This document shows, piece by piece, positions 55,148 to 62,102 of a stretch of DNA of 64,000 nucleotides. Source of the DNA: an uncultured Clostridia bacterium. Lineage in GTDB: Bacteria > Bacillota > Clostridia > Christensenellales > UBA3700. Made by a program: the position numbers and the translations under genes. The notes beneath the pieces were generated by a model, which was not told the origin of the DNA, ran no database searches, and was given only the letters and a program-made list of their open reading frames with translations. The stretch's first letter is position 1, and every line of letters begins with the position of its first letter. The stretch covers positions 62,001 to 126,000 of the forward strand of contig CANSGN010000002.1 of the NCBI GenBank assembly GCA_947646415.1, given 5' to 3'.

Positions 55148-55199
55148 ATAGTTGTTTATAATTATTTTGATAATGTTATATAATATATAAAACAACTAT
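55148..55199. promoter_or_regulatory. Inverted repeat around the promoter of the HTH gene
   Basis: ATAGTTGTTT (55148-55157) and AAACAACTAT (55190-55199) are perfect inverted repeats 32 bases apart, enclosing a -10 box TATAAT (55179-55184). They are likely operator half-sites for the adjacent HTH protein or another regulator. Confidence 0.5.
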
Positions 55200-55213
55200 T
55201 ATTGGAGAAAAAA

Positions 55214-55540
55214 ATGGATCTAAAAACTAAAATAAAAGAAATTATGAAACAACAAGGATATACAATATATTCTTTATCAAAAGCAACTGATTTATCTCAG
55301 ACTAGTATAGCTAATTGGTTCAATAAGTTAAATTATGAGCCTAGTATTTCAGCATTAGAAAAAATATGTGAGGTGTTTGGCATTTCTATGGCGGAACTAT
55401 TTGCTTCTGAGAATGATGTGATGCTACCATGTAAAGATGATATGAAGGAAATTTATCATAAATGGCAAAGGCTAACACCTATACAGAGAAATGCTGTAAA
55501 AGTACACATTGATAGTTATATAAAAGGTAAAGGTTGTTGA
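55214..55540 (+). CDS. XRE-family HTH regulator
   Basis: This 108-residue Cro/CI-type regulator has its HTH at residues about 5-62 (GYTIYSLSKATDLSQTSIANWF...PSISALEKICEVFGISMAELF) and a helical tail (YHKWQRLTPIQRNAVKVHID) typical of small phage/ICE regulators. ATG 55214 has TTGGAG at the right distance; the TTG at 55202 overlaps it. It lies 40 bases before the response regulator gene and may be co-transcribed or gate the quorum-sensing operon. Confidence 0.88.
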   Translation: MDLKTKIKEIMKQQGYTIYSLSKATDLSQTSIANWFNKLNYEPSISALEKICEVFGISMAELFASENDVMLPCKDDMKEIYHKWQRLTPIQRNAVKVHIDSYIKGKGC

Positions 55541-55580
55541 CTTTAAAAGTACAATATGATAATATAGGAGTATGAGCAAA

Positions 55581-56291
55581 ATGATAAAAGTTGCTATATG
55601 TGATGATGAGATATCAATAGCAAATGAATTGCATGATTTAATATGCAAACACGGAAACCAAGAAAAATATGAGTTCTTTATTTATGACAATGGCAATGAT
55701 TTACTATTGTCAGATTTAAAGTTGTATGATATGGTATTTTTGGACATTGAACTAGGTGACATGTGTGGAATAGATGTTGGTAATGAATTGAAGAAAGTAA
55801 ACAAAACAGCTATATTATTTTATGTGACTAATCATGCTAACTATATATCAGAAGCATTAAGGCAAACACCATTTCAATTTATATTAAAGCCTTTGAAAGA
55901 AAAAGAAAAATTATTTATTGAAGAATTTAACAGAGGATTAAAAAAATTATTAAAAGAAAGGAATGTTATAAATGTAACAACAAATAATGGAAATGAAATT
56001 ATTAAAGTACAGTCTATTCAATTTATTGAATGTTTAAATAGAAAATTAGAATTTCATTTGCAAGATAAAACAATTTATACTTCAGGAAAAATAAAAGATT
56101 TAAAAGATAGGTTATTACCATATGGATTTGAACAATGTCATGTCAGTTATTTATTAAATTTGCGATATGTTTCTCAAATTAAAGGATATAATGTATATTT
56201 ATTTAATGGTGATATATTGCCTATAAGTAAAAGATATTTAACTACAATCAAAGAATCTTTTGCAAAATACTTAGCGGGGATTTTAATATAA
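55581..56291 (+). CDS. AgrA-type response regulator (receiver + LytTR)
   Basis: This 236-residue cytoplasmic response regulator has a receiver domain with the acidic pocket Asp8/Asp9, phosphoacceptor Asp55 (VFLDIEL) and Lys103. A LytTR DNA-binding domain (about 133-236) carries FIECLNRKLEFHL, TSGKIKDLKDRL and FEQCHVSYLLNLRYV. LytTR proteins bind paired 9-10-bp direct repeats about 21 bases apart; such pairs occur upstream of agrB, agrD1 and agrD2. The ATG at 55581 has GGAG 10 bases before it. The stop overlaps the kinase start (TAATG). Confidence 0.92.
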   Translation: MIKVAICDDEISIANELHDLICKHGNQEKYEFFIYDNGNDLLLSDLKLYDMVFLDIELGDMCGIDVGNELKKVNKTAILFYVTNHANYISEALRQTPFQFILKPLKEKEKLFIEEFNRGLKKLLKERNVINVTTNNGNEIIKVQSIQFIECLNRKLEFHLQDKTIYTSGKIKDLKDRLLPYGFEQCHVSYLLNLRYVSQIKGYNVYLFNGDILPISKRYLTTIKESFAKYLAGILI

Positions 56292-57580
56292 TGAAAAGTT
56301 GGATGTTTATTTTATGTGATATTGTATCATTAATTATAGGAGTGCTAATCCTCAATTCTTATTTTTTGATTTTCGGCAAAAACAGATGGAAACAAAAATG
56401 GAAAAAATTGTTATGTGCAATAGCTTTTGTAATATTGGGAACAATTATTAATATATTTAATCAAATTCAAATAGTTTATGCCTTATTAATGTTTTTGTTA
56501 ATTGTTGCTTATTCTTTGGTTTTTGAAGTTAAAGTTGTAAAGCGAATATATTCAACATTATTAATATATGTTGTATTTATATTCAGTGAAACAGGTGTGT
56601 TTTTAATATTAAGTTTGATATCGAGCTTAACTATTGCACAATTACAAGGGAATATTTTAGCATATATGCAAGCTGCAATTGTTGCAAAAGTAATATTTTA
56701 TGTAATTATAAGATTAATATCATCAAAAGTAACTTGTAAAAATAACAGTATACCTAAAGTTATAATGGCTGCATTTATTGTGCTACCTTTGACAACTTTT
56801 GCAATATTATATTTTACATTTGAATATGTTTACACAAATAGTGATATTGTAGCTCAAATTATATTATTTATCTTAGCAATGCTATTAATTGCAGCTAATA
56901 TGATAGTTTTTTTAATATTTGATTATATCTCTAAACAAAAAGACAAAGAAAAAAATGTTGAAATAAAGGCTCAGCAATTAGAATACGAGAGACAATATTA
57001 TAGTGATTTATATGAAAAGCAAACACAGAGTGATAAGATAACTCATGATTTAAAAAGCAAGTATTATGCGATTCATTCTTTAATGGATAAAGATGTAAAA
57101 AAAGCAAAAAAGGAATTGGACAGCATAGTAAATGTTTTTGAGCAGGTGAAAAAGATAAAAATAACAGGTGATGTAGGTATAGATGCATTATTAAATCATA
57201 AAATAATGCAAGCAAAAGAACTGGGCATTGAAATAGATGCTATTAGTTGTATAAGCAATGTAGATAAGTTTGATAATATAGATTTATGTGTAATTTTGGG
57301 GAATTTATTGGATAATAGCATTGAAGCATGTAATAAATTAGACGAAAACATTGCTAAATATATAAATATTCAATTTAAACAAGAGTTACAATATTTAATT
57401 ATTTCAATTGAAAATCCTTGTGAGAACAATGTTGATCCCAAAAGAACAAGTAAACAAGATCAAATTCATCACGGCTTCGGAATAAATAATATTAAAGAGA
57501 TTATTGATAAATATAACGGGGTTTTAGACATCAATATTCAAGATAATAAATTTAAAGTTACTATTGTGATGGGAGATTAA
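56291..57580 (+). CDS. AgrC-type sensor histidine kinase (GHKL)
   Basis: This 429-residue membrane kinase partners the preceding regulator. The N-terminal ~210 residues form six or seven membrane helices, as in AgrC peptide sensors. The transmitter has the phosphoacceptor His252 in KITHDLKSKYYAI and a GHKL ATPase with N-box CVILGNLLDNSIEAC and the G-box HHGFGINNIKEI. Its natural ligand is most likely the cyclic peptide made by AgrB from the two AgrD genes downstream. Its ATG shares the final A of the regulator stop. Confidence 0.93.
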   Translation: MKSWMFILCDIVSLIIGVLILNSYFLIFGKNRWKQKWKKLLCAIAFVILGTIINIFNQIQIVYALLMFLLIVAYSLVFEVKVVKRIYSTLLIYVVFIFSETGVFLILSLISSLTIAQLQGNILAYMQAAIVAKVIFYVIIRLISSKVTCKNNSIPKVIMAAFIVLPLTTFAILYFTFEYVYTNSDIVAQIILFILAMLLIAANMIVFLIFDYISKQKDKEKNVEIKAQQLEYERQYYSDLYEKQTQSDKITHDLKSKYYAIHSLMDKDVKKAKKELDSIVNVFEQVKKIKITGDVGIDALLNHKIMQAKELGIEIDAISCISNVDKFDNIDLCVILGNLLDNSIEACNKLDENIAKYINIQFKQELQYLIISIENPCENNVDPKRTSKQDQIHHGFGINNIKEIIDKYNGVLDINIQDNKFKVTIVMGD

Positions 57581-57589
57581 ATATTTATA

Positions 57590-57657
57590 TCCAAAAATGC
57601 AAAAAAGTCTTCCAAAAATGCAAAATACTTGATAATTTCATTGATTATATTTATAAT
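57590..57657 (+). promoter_or_regulatory. LytTR-type paired direct repeat and agrB promoter
   Basis: TCCAAAAATGCAAAA occurs at 57590 and again at 57611 (21-bp period). Three bases after the second copy comes TTGATA (57629-57634), then 17 bases and TATAAT (57652-57657). Confidence 0.8.
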
Positions 57658-57677
57658 GTTCAATGTAGGAGATTATC

Positions 57678-58292
57678 ATGAAGTATTTAGCAACAAAAGT
57701 TACAAACTATTTCATTAGAAAAAATATTGTTAAAGAAGATGAACAAGAGACATATATTTATTGTTTTGAGTTATTAATTGCAACAATTGTTAATTTATTG
57801 GTAATGTTAGTTATAGCGGTGGCAACACAATTGTATTTAGAATCTTTTATATTTACAATTGTGTTTATGTCAATGCGTGGGATATGCGGTGGTTATCATG
57901 CAAATACCCATCTGACATGTTTTCTAACATTAATGATTGTTTTTGGTGCATTTATAACTATGCTGAAACTTATTAATGTAATTTATTTATTTTATATTTC
58001 TATTGGCTGTTTAGTATTAGCAAGTATAATTATTTGTTTGTTAGCACCAATTGATAGTGTAGCAAAGCCTTTAACAATAAAAGAATATAAGAAGAATAAG
58101 AAAAAGTCTATTGTGTTATTAAGTTTTTATATAGGTATTTCAATTATATTATTGATTTTTCAAAAAACTAGATATTTTTCTTTTTGCTTAACTTATCCAT
58201 TGATTGCAGTTGCAATTATGTTAATAGTAGGATATATAAAAAATTTAATTCAGAATTCGAAAGAACAAAAATTTCAAATAGTAGAAGAATAA
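57678..58292 (+). CDS. AgrB-type autoinducer peptide protease/processing membrane protein
   Basis: This 204-residue polytopic membrane protein of the AgrB family cuts AgrD and forms a thiolactone ring while exporting the peptide. The catalytic pair is visible: RGICGGYH (His74) and Cys81 in LTCFL, with the family spacing His-x6-Cys. Four to six helices follow. GTAGGAG precedes the start. Its promoter carries a paired direct repeat matching those of both agrD genes. Confidence 0.94.
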   Translation: MKYLATKVTNYFIRKNIVKEDEQETYIYCFELLIATIVNLLVMLVIAVATQLYLESFIFTIVFMSMRGICGGYHANTHLTCFLTLMIVFGAFITMLKLINVIYLFYISIGCLVLASIIICLLAPIDSVAKPLTIKEYKKNKKKSIVLLSFYIGISIILLIFQKTRYFSFCLTYPLIAVAIMLIVGYIKNLIQNSKEQKFQIVEE

Positions 58293-58295
58293 TAA

Positions 58296-58325
58296 AAATA
58301 AGCCACGAAAGGGCTTATTTTTTTA
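58296..58325 (+). terminator. Terminator of agrB
   Basis: AAATAAGCC pairs with GGCTTATTT, followed by a T run. It separates agrB from agrD1. Confidence 0.8.
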
Positions 58326-58332
58326 CTTTGTT

Positions 58333-58400
58333 TCCAAAAATGCAAAAAAGTCTTCCAAAATTACAAAAGTATTGAAATTATGTAATAAATTTTGTAGTAT
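58333..58400 (+). promoter_or_regulatory. LytTR-type paired direct repeat and agrD1 promoter
   Basis: TCCAAAAATGCAAAA (58333) and TCCAAAATTACAAAA (58354) lie 21 bases apart; TTGAAA (58372-58377) begins 3 bases later, then 17 bases and TAGTAT (58395-58400). Confidence 0.8.
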
Positions 58401-58432
58401 TTAGTTGTAAAACTACAAAAGGAGGATAGTTT

Positions 58433-58570
58433 ATGAAAAAAGAGAAAAACAATGGTGTTATGAGCATTATTCCAAAAATCGCTCGTAAAATTGGAGAAAA
58501 ATCTGTTTCAGACACTTGCTTTTGGCTTGCACATCAACCTAAAGTGCCAGCAAGCATGAAAAAAGACTGA
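58433..58570 (+). CDS. AgrD-type autoinducer precursor 1
   Basis: This 45-residue peptide is of the cyclic lactone autoinducer (AgrD) family. It has an amphipathic leader (MSIIPKIARKIGEKSVSD), the core TCFWLA with the ring-forming Cys, and the charged C-terminal recognition tail HQPKVPASMKKD (QPKxP motif). AgrB should release a ring built on CFWLA (inference from the family). AAAAGGAGGATAGTTT precedes the ATG. The gene has its own promoter and a hairpin 47 bases downstream. Confidence 0.9.
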   Translation: MKKEKNNGVMSIIPKIARKIGEKSVSDTCFWLAHQPKVPASMKKD

Positions 58571-58616
58571 AGCTAATTTTATTATTTAAAATATATAAAG
58601 AATATGGCATTGATTA

Positions 58617-58645
58617 AACACTCATTTATTAATGGGTGTTTATTT
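58617..58645 (+). terminator. Hairpin after agrD1
   Basis: AACACTCATT (58617-58626) pairs with AATGGGTGTT (58631-58640), with one G-U pair, then a T-rich stretch. Confidence 0.55.
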
Positions 58646-58757
58646 CATAATAACTATCTATATAAAAATTATGTTGAGTTGTAAAAATTAATTAAAATTC
58701 TATTTAGACTTCAATTAATCTAAGAGCTAAAAATATCTGATTTTTTTCTGTAAATCT

Positions 58758-58825
58758 TCCAAAAATGCAAAAAAGTCTTCCAAAAATACAAAAGTATTGA
58801 ATTAATATGGAGAATTTTGTAATAT
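58758..58825 (+). promoter_or_regulatory. LytTR-type paired direct repeat and agrD2 promoter
   Basis: TCCAAAAATGCAAAA (58758) and TCCAAAAATACAAAA (58779), period 21; 3 bases on is TTGAAT (58797-58802), then 17 bases and TAATAT (58820-58825). The layout is the same as for agrB and agrD1. Confidence 0.8.
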
Positions 58826-58855
58826 GTAGGTAGAAAATGTTAAGGAGGAAAATAT

Positions 58856-58999
58856 ATGAAAGACATGCAGAAAAATAATGGTGTTATGAGCATTATTCCA
58901 AAAATTGCTCGCAAAGTTGGAGAAAAATCTGTTTCAGATACTTGCTTTTGGCTTGCTCATCAACCAAAAGTGCCATCAAGTATGAAAAAGGATATATAA
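58856..58999 (+). CDS. AgrD-type autoinducer precursor 2
   Basis: This 47-residue paralogue of agrD1 differs only in the first few residues, one Ile/Val, one Ala/Ser and an added C-terminal Ile. The core TCFWLA and the tail HQPKVP are identical, so both genes should give the same signal. TAAGGAGGAAAATAT precedes the ATG. Between its stop and the RiPP precursor at 59143 I see no convincing terminator, so transcription could continue into the RiPP genes. Confidence 0.9.
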   Translation: MKDMQKNNGVMSIIPKIARKVGEKSVSDTCFWLAHQPKVPSSMKKDI

Positions 59000-59142
59000 T
59001 TGTTGGCAATCAAAAATATGTACTTAATAAAAAGAATAGCTTTTAATAAGTCTATAAGTTTATATCGCCTTGATTGATATATCCACAACATAAAATTTAT
59101 TAAAAGCAGAAAAATTATAAAAAATAAAGAGGAGATAATCTT

Positions 59143-59370
59143 ATGGAAAAAGAAAAATATGAAGAGCCAAATTTAGTTGTTTTAAGTGGTGATGAATATG
59201 GTATTCAACCACTTGGTATTGCTTTACCACCATTGCTTATTGTCGCAGCATTTGTTATTGCTGCTGCAAATCTTTTAGTAGCTGTAGCTGCCGCTGGTGT
59301 TGTTGCACTTGCTGGCGCAACACAGGTTCACGGCGTTGTTAATGTAGATACATATACAACAGTAAGTTAA
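59143..59370 (+). CDS. Probable RiPP precursor peptide, Ala/Val-rich
   Basis: This 75-residue peptide is encoded right before the radical SAM gene. Residues 1-23 form a charged leader (EEPNLVVLSGDEYGIQP), with a beta-strand-like NLVVL that a PqqD-type recognition domain could bind. Residues about 24-59 are very hydrophobic (Ala, Val, Leu, Ile); the end (60-75) is polar with Thr and Val. There is no cysteine at all, which excludes sactipeptide or lanthionine crosslinks. AAGAGGAGATAATC precedes the ATG. It could instead be a small membrane protein, but the gene order favours a modified peptide. Confidence 0.7.
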   Translation: MEKEKYEEPNLVVLSGDEYGIQPLGIALPPLLIVAAFVIAAANLLVAVAAAGVVALAGATQVHGVVNVDTYTTVS

Positions 59371-59382
59371 AAGGAGAAAATT

Positions 59383-60438
59383 ATGGATATAGAAATTAAA
59401 GGCGATGTAATAAGTGCTAGTGCAGTTAGCACTAGCACGAATTTTAAAACCGAATTAGGGGCTCCAATAATGGTGGCCTTTGATGTGACGAATAAATGTA
59501 ATTTTAGATGTTTACATTGTTTTAATCATAGTGGTGAAGATATTTTTAGCGATGAATTAAATAATGAAGGCAAATTGGATGTAGTTGATCAAATAATTCA
59601 ATTAAAACCATATATAGTATGCCTATGTGGAGGAGAGACAACTTGCTGTGAAGAATTAATTAAAATAATTAGTAGGCTTAAGAAAGTTGTTCCAACCGTT
59701 AATATGGTTTCTAATGGGTATCTTATAACTAAAGAAGTTGCAAAAAAATTAAAAGAAGCTGATATTAATAATGTGCAAATAAGTGTAGATGGAATTAATG
59801 CTGAACAACATGATACTTTTCGAGGCAAATATGGTGCTTTCAATAAGGCAATGGAGGCAATAAAAAATTTAAAAGATGAAGGTATTAATGTCATGGTATC
59901 CTTAGTTCCAAACAAATTAAATTATAGAGATGCATATAAGTTTTTTGAAATGTGTAGCAAACTTGAAGTAAAGCAAGCAAGAAGCATGCCGTTTTTACCT
60001 ATGGGACGTGGTGGGAAAGGAGATTTGGGAAGTAATTTATTGTTGGATTCTAAAGAACAATATGAGTTTTGCCTATTAATGCAACAAGCAAAAAATGATT
60101 TTACTAATATAGAAATTGAGTGGGGTGATCCAATTGATCATATGTATCGAATGCCTGAAAATGCAAGTTTAGGTTTAGAAACATATAGTATGGATGTTAA
60201 AAGCAATGGCGATATTGGAGTTTCTGCGTATTTTCCTATTTCTGTAGGTAATGTGAAAAGACATACATTAAAAGAATACTGGGACGCTGGATATAAAAAA
60301 ATATGGCAAAACAGAAAAATAAAAGAAATGGTAAAAAATATTGAAAATATAAATGATTTTAATAAAATAGCCAATTTAAAAAAAATTGATATAGATATAA
60401 TAGAAGGAGAAAATTATGAAATACACAATAAATTATGA
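59383..60438 (+). CDS. Radical SAM peptide-modifying enzyme
   Basis: This 351-residue radical SAM enzyme has the cluster motif CNFRCLHC (Cys39, Cys43, Cys46) and the SAM-binding GGET (83-86). The C-terminal part has the shape of a SPASM/twitch region (GDIGVSAYFPISVGNVKRHT, then KEYWDAG), but cysteines expected for an auxiliary cluster are replaced, so only one iron-sulfur cluster is certain. Free cysteines 191 and 230 are candidates for a hydrogen donor in epimerase chemistry; this is inference. AAGGAGAAAATT precedes the ATG. The last 23 bases overlap the next gene. Confidence 0.88.
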   Translation: MDIEIKGDVISASAVSTSTNFKTELGAPIMVAFDVTNKCNFRCLHCFNHSGEDIFSDELNNEGKLDVVDQIIQLKPYIVCLCGGETTCCEELIKIISRLKKVVPTVNMVSNGYLITKEVAKKLKEADINNVQISVDGINAEQHDTFRGKYGAFNKAMEAIKNLKDEGINVMVSLVPNKLNYRDAYKFFEMCSKLEVKQARSMPFLPMGRGGKGDLGSNLLLDSKEQYEFCLLMQQAKNDFTNIEIEWGDPIDHMYRMPENASLGLETYSMDVKSNGDIGVSAYFPISVGNVKRHTLKEYWDAGYKKIWQNRKIKEMVKNIENINDFNKIANLKKIDIDIIEGENYEIHNKL

Positions 60439-61174
60439 CAAAATCAAATACAGAGAAGAAGAAAACGGTACTTATAGTTTTATGAATAGCACAACTGGTA
60501 AAATAGTTTTTTTAAACAAAGTTGCTAGTTTTATTTATTTGCATAATGAAATTAATACATTAGAGGCATTGGTTGATAAATTGATTGAACGTTTCGAAGT
60601 TCCATCAGTAGAAAAAGTTCAACAGGATTGTATTAATGCATTATATATTATGAGTGCTTTAGAATTGTTGACTATAGATGATGATAATGATAATAGTGTA
60701 GTTGAAGGTTGTTATGTAGCAGGGGAAAGCGATTATAAAAAAATCAGTCAATTTATAGTTAATAGCTTTAAACAAAAAAAGAATGTTTTATTTTTTTTAG
60801 GTAAGGATTTGAATTATTATTCTCATTACTCAATTAGAGCTAGACAATTTAATAATAAAGAATATAATTTTATTTATTTTAATAATCGAAAAGAAATAAT
60901 AGCACAAATATCATTGGGTGTAATAACAAATAGTACTTTTACACTTCTTAATGCTTTTGCTGATACAAATAATTTGGACAAAGTAAAAGAACTAATAAAT
61001 TATGCTTTTTTAGTTACACCAAAATTAAATAAAATTTGTTTATCTTTGAATTCTGATACTCCTAAAAAAGCATTTAAAAATGCAGAATATCTAGGATTTA
61101 AATTAGAAGCAATTTTAAAAGATGAGATTTCGATTAATGTCGATTTGTTAAATTATGCAATATTTAGAGAGTGA
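60416..61174 (+). CDS. PqqD-like recognition domain fused to GNAT-like acetyltransferase
   Basis: This 252-residue protein joins two parts. Residues 1-90 resemble PqqD/RRE (YSFMNSTTGKIVFLNKVASFIYLH, LVDKLIERFEVPSVEKVQQDC), the module that holds RiPP leader peptides. Residues about 100-250 look like a GNAT fold, with LLNAFADTNNLDKVKELINYA and the end AFKNAEYLGFKLEAILKDEI. It could recruit the precursor and acylate it. Both domain calls rest on pattern only. It starts inside the radical SAM gene with AGGAGAAAATT. Confidence 0.7.
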   Translation: MKYTINYDKIKYREEENGTYSFMNSTTGKIVFLNKVASFIYLHNEINTLEALVDKLIERFEVPSVEKVQQDCINALYIMSALELLTIDDDNDNSVVEGCYVAGESDYKKISQFIVNSFKQKKNVLFFLGKDLNYYSHYSIRARQFNNKEYNFIYFNNRKEIIAQISLGVITNSTFTLLNAFADTNNLDKVKELINYAFLVTPKLNKICLSLNSDTPKKAFKNAEYLGFKLEAILKDEISINVDLLNYAIFRE

Positions 61175-61240
61175 TTTCATATAGAAAAAACTAAATATAT
61201 TTGTATTGTTAATTTCCATAATTGCACTTAAGGAGGTAAT

Positions 61241-61618
61241 ATGGATATAGAAACTATTATTATATTAATATTTTGTCCAATATTAATGCCTATGTATTTG
61301 TATGCGATATTGTTAATGTTTGGCATAGGAGGATCTTTATTAGCAGGTTATAATATGTCAACTAAAAATACTTCAGCGAAACAAGAACATAAATACATCT
61401 TAAGAACAGCTGGTATATGTATATTCATTTTATTGTTAATTATCCATTCAATATTGATACTTTTCGTAATTAAACTAATTGTATGGGGGTGCATAATGAT
61501 TGGTGTTTTTGCTGTGTGGATAGTTGCAATGTTGTTGATTCTAAACAGAAAAAAAATGAAAGAAAAATTAAAAATAGTACTTGACAATAAATTAGATGGC
61601 AAAAATTCGCATGATTAA
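61241..61618 (+). CDS. Small membrane protein (DUF3784-like), first of two
   Basis: This 125-residue protein has three hydrophobic segments (about 4-34, 62-86, 85-108) and a GGSLLAGYNMSTKNTSAKQEHKY segment reminiscent of DUF3784. Its role is unknown. In peptide-producing clusters such small membrane proteins often give self-protection. AAGGAGGTAAT precedes the ATG. It is related to the next gene. Confidence 0.65.
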   Translation: MDIETIIILIFCPILMPMYLYAILLMFGIGGSLLAGYNMSTKNTSAKQEHKYILRTAGICIFILLLIIHSILILFVIKLIVWGCIMIGVFAVWIVAMLLILNRKKMKEKLKIVLDNKLDGKNSHD

Positions 61619-61670
61619 AATTAAACAACAAAAGCATATAAATTTTTATTGTAATTATAGGAGACTTTTT

Positions 61671-62075
61671 ATGGAATTAAATGTTTTATTGGCAATTGTG
61701 CTTAGTGCAACACTTTTTGTATTTATGTATATAATTGGTGTTTTGTTCTCTTTTGGAAAATGTGGTATTTTGATTGCAGGTTATCACTTTGAACCTAAAG
61801 GCGACAAAGCAAAAGTCTATCATAAATATGTGATGAGAAGAATTGGCTTATGGTTTTTGATGTTAATTGCAACAGTACATATAGGTACAGTTTGTGGATT
61901 GCTAGGCTATAATATAGTAAGCTATATTTTTATTGGAGTAACATTTGCTGAAGCTATTTTTGGATTATTGTGCTTTAATTTTAACAAAAAAATCAAAAAA
62001 GCCATACAAATGGAAAGAGAGTTGAGTAAAGAGTTTGAAAGTGAAGAAAAAGAGAAAATGCAAAACAATAATTGA
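61671..62075 (+). CDS. Small membrane protein (DUF3784-like), second of two
   Basis: This 134-residue protein has the same layout as the preceding one: N-terminal helix, GKCGILIAGYHFEPKGDKAKVYHKY, two further helices and a charged tail. The pair looks like an old duplication. The ATG at 61671 follows ATAGGAGACTT; the in-frame codon at 61596 lies inside the upstream gene and lacks a ribosome site. It may give immunity or help export. Confidence 0.65.
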   Translation: MELNVLLAIVLSATLFVFMYIIGVLFSFGKCGILIAGYHFEPKGDKAKVYHKYVMRRIGLWFLMLIATVHIGTVCGLLGYNIVSYIFIGVTFAEAIFGLLCFNFNKKIKKAIQMERELSKEFESEEKEKMQNNN

Positions 62076-62102
62076 TAAATAAGATTTTGCATAAGGTGAA
62101 TA

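Noticed and set aside
59000-59142. LytTR box before the RiPP precursor
   Set aside because: I looked for TCCAAAAATGCAAAA-like pairs here; only GGCAATCAAAAATATG is vaguely similar and it is not paired at 21 bases.
59143-59370. Precursor as a circular bacteriocin of the enterocin AS-48 type
   Set aside because: The hydrophobic helical composition fits, but the cluster contains a radical SAM enzyme and PqqD-like protein and lacks the SpoIIM/DUF95 membrane protein typical of those clusters.
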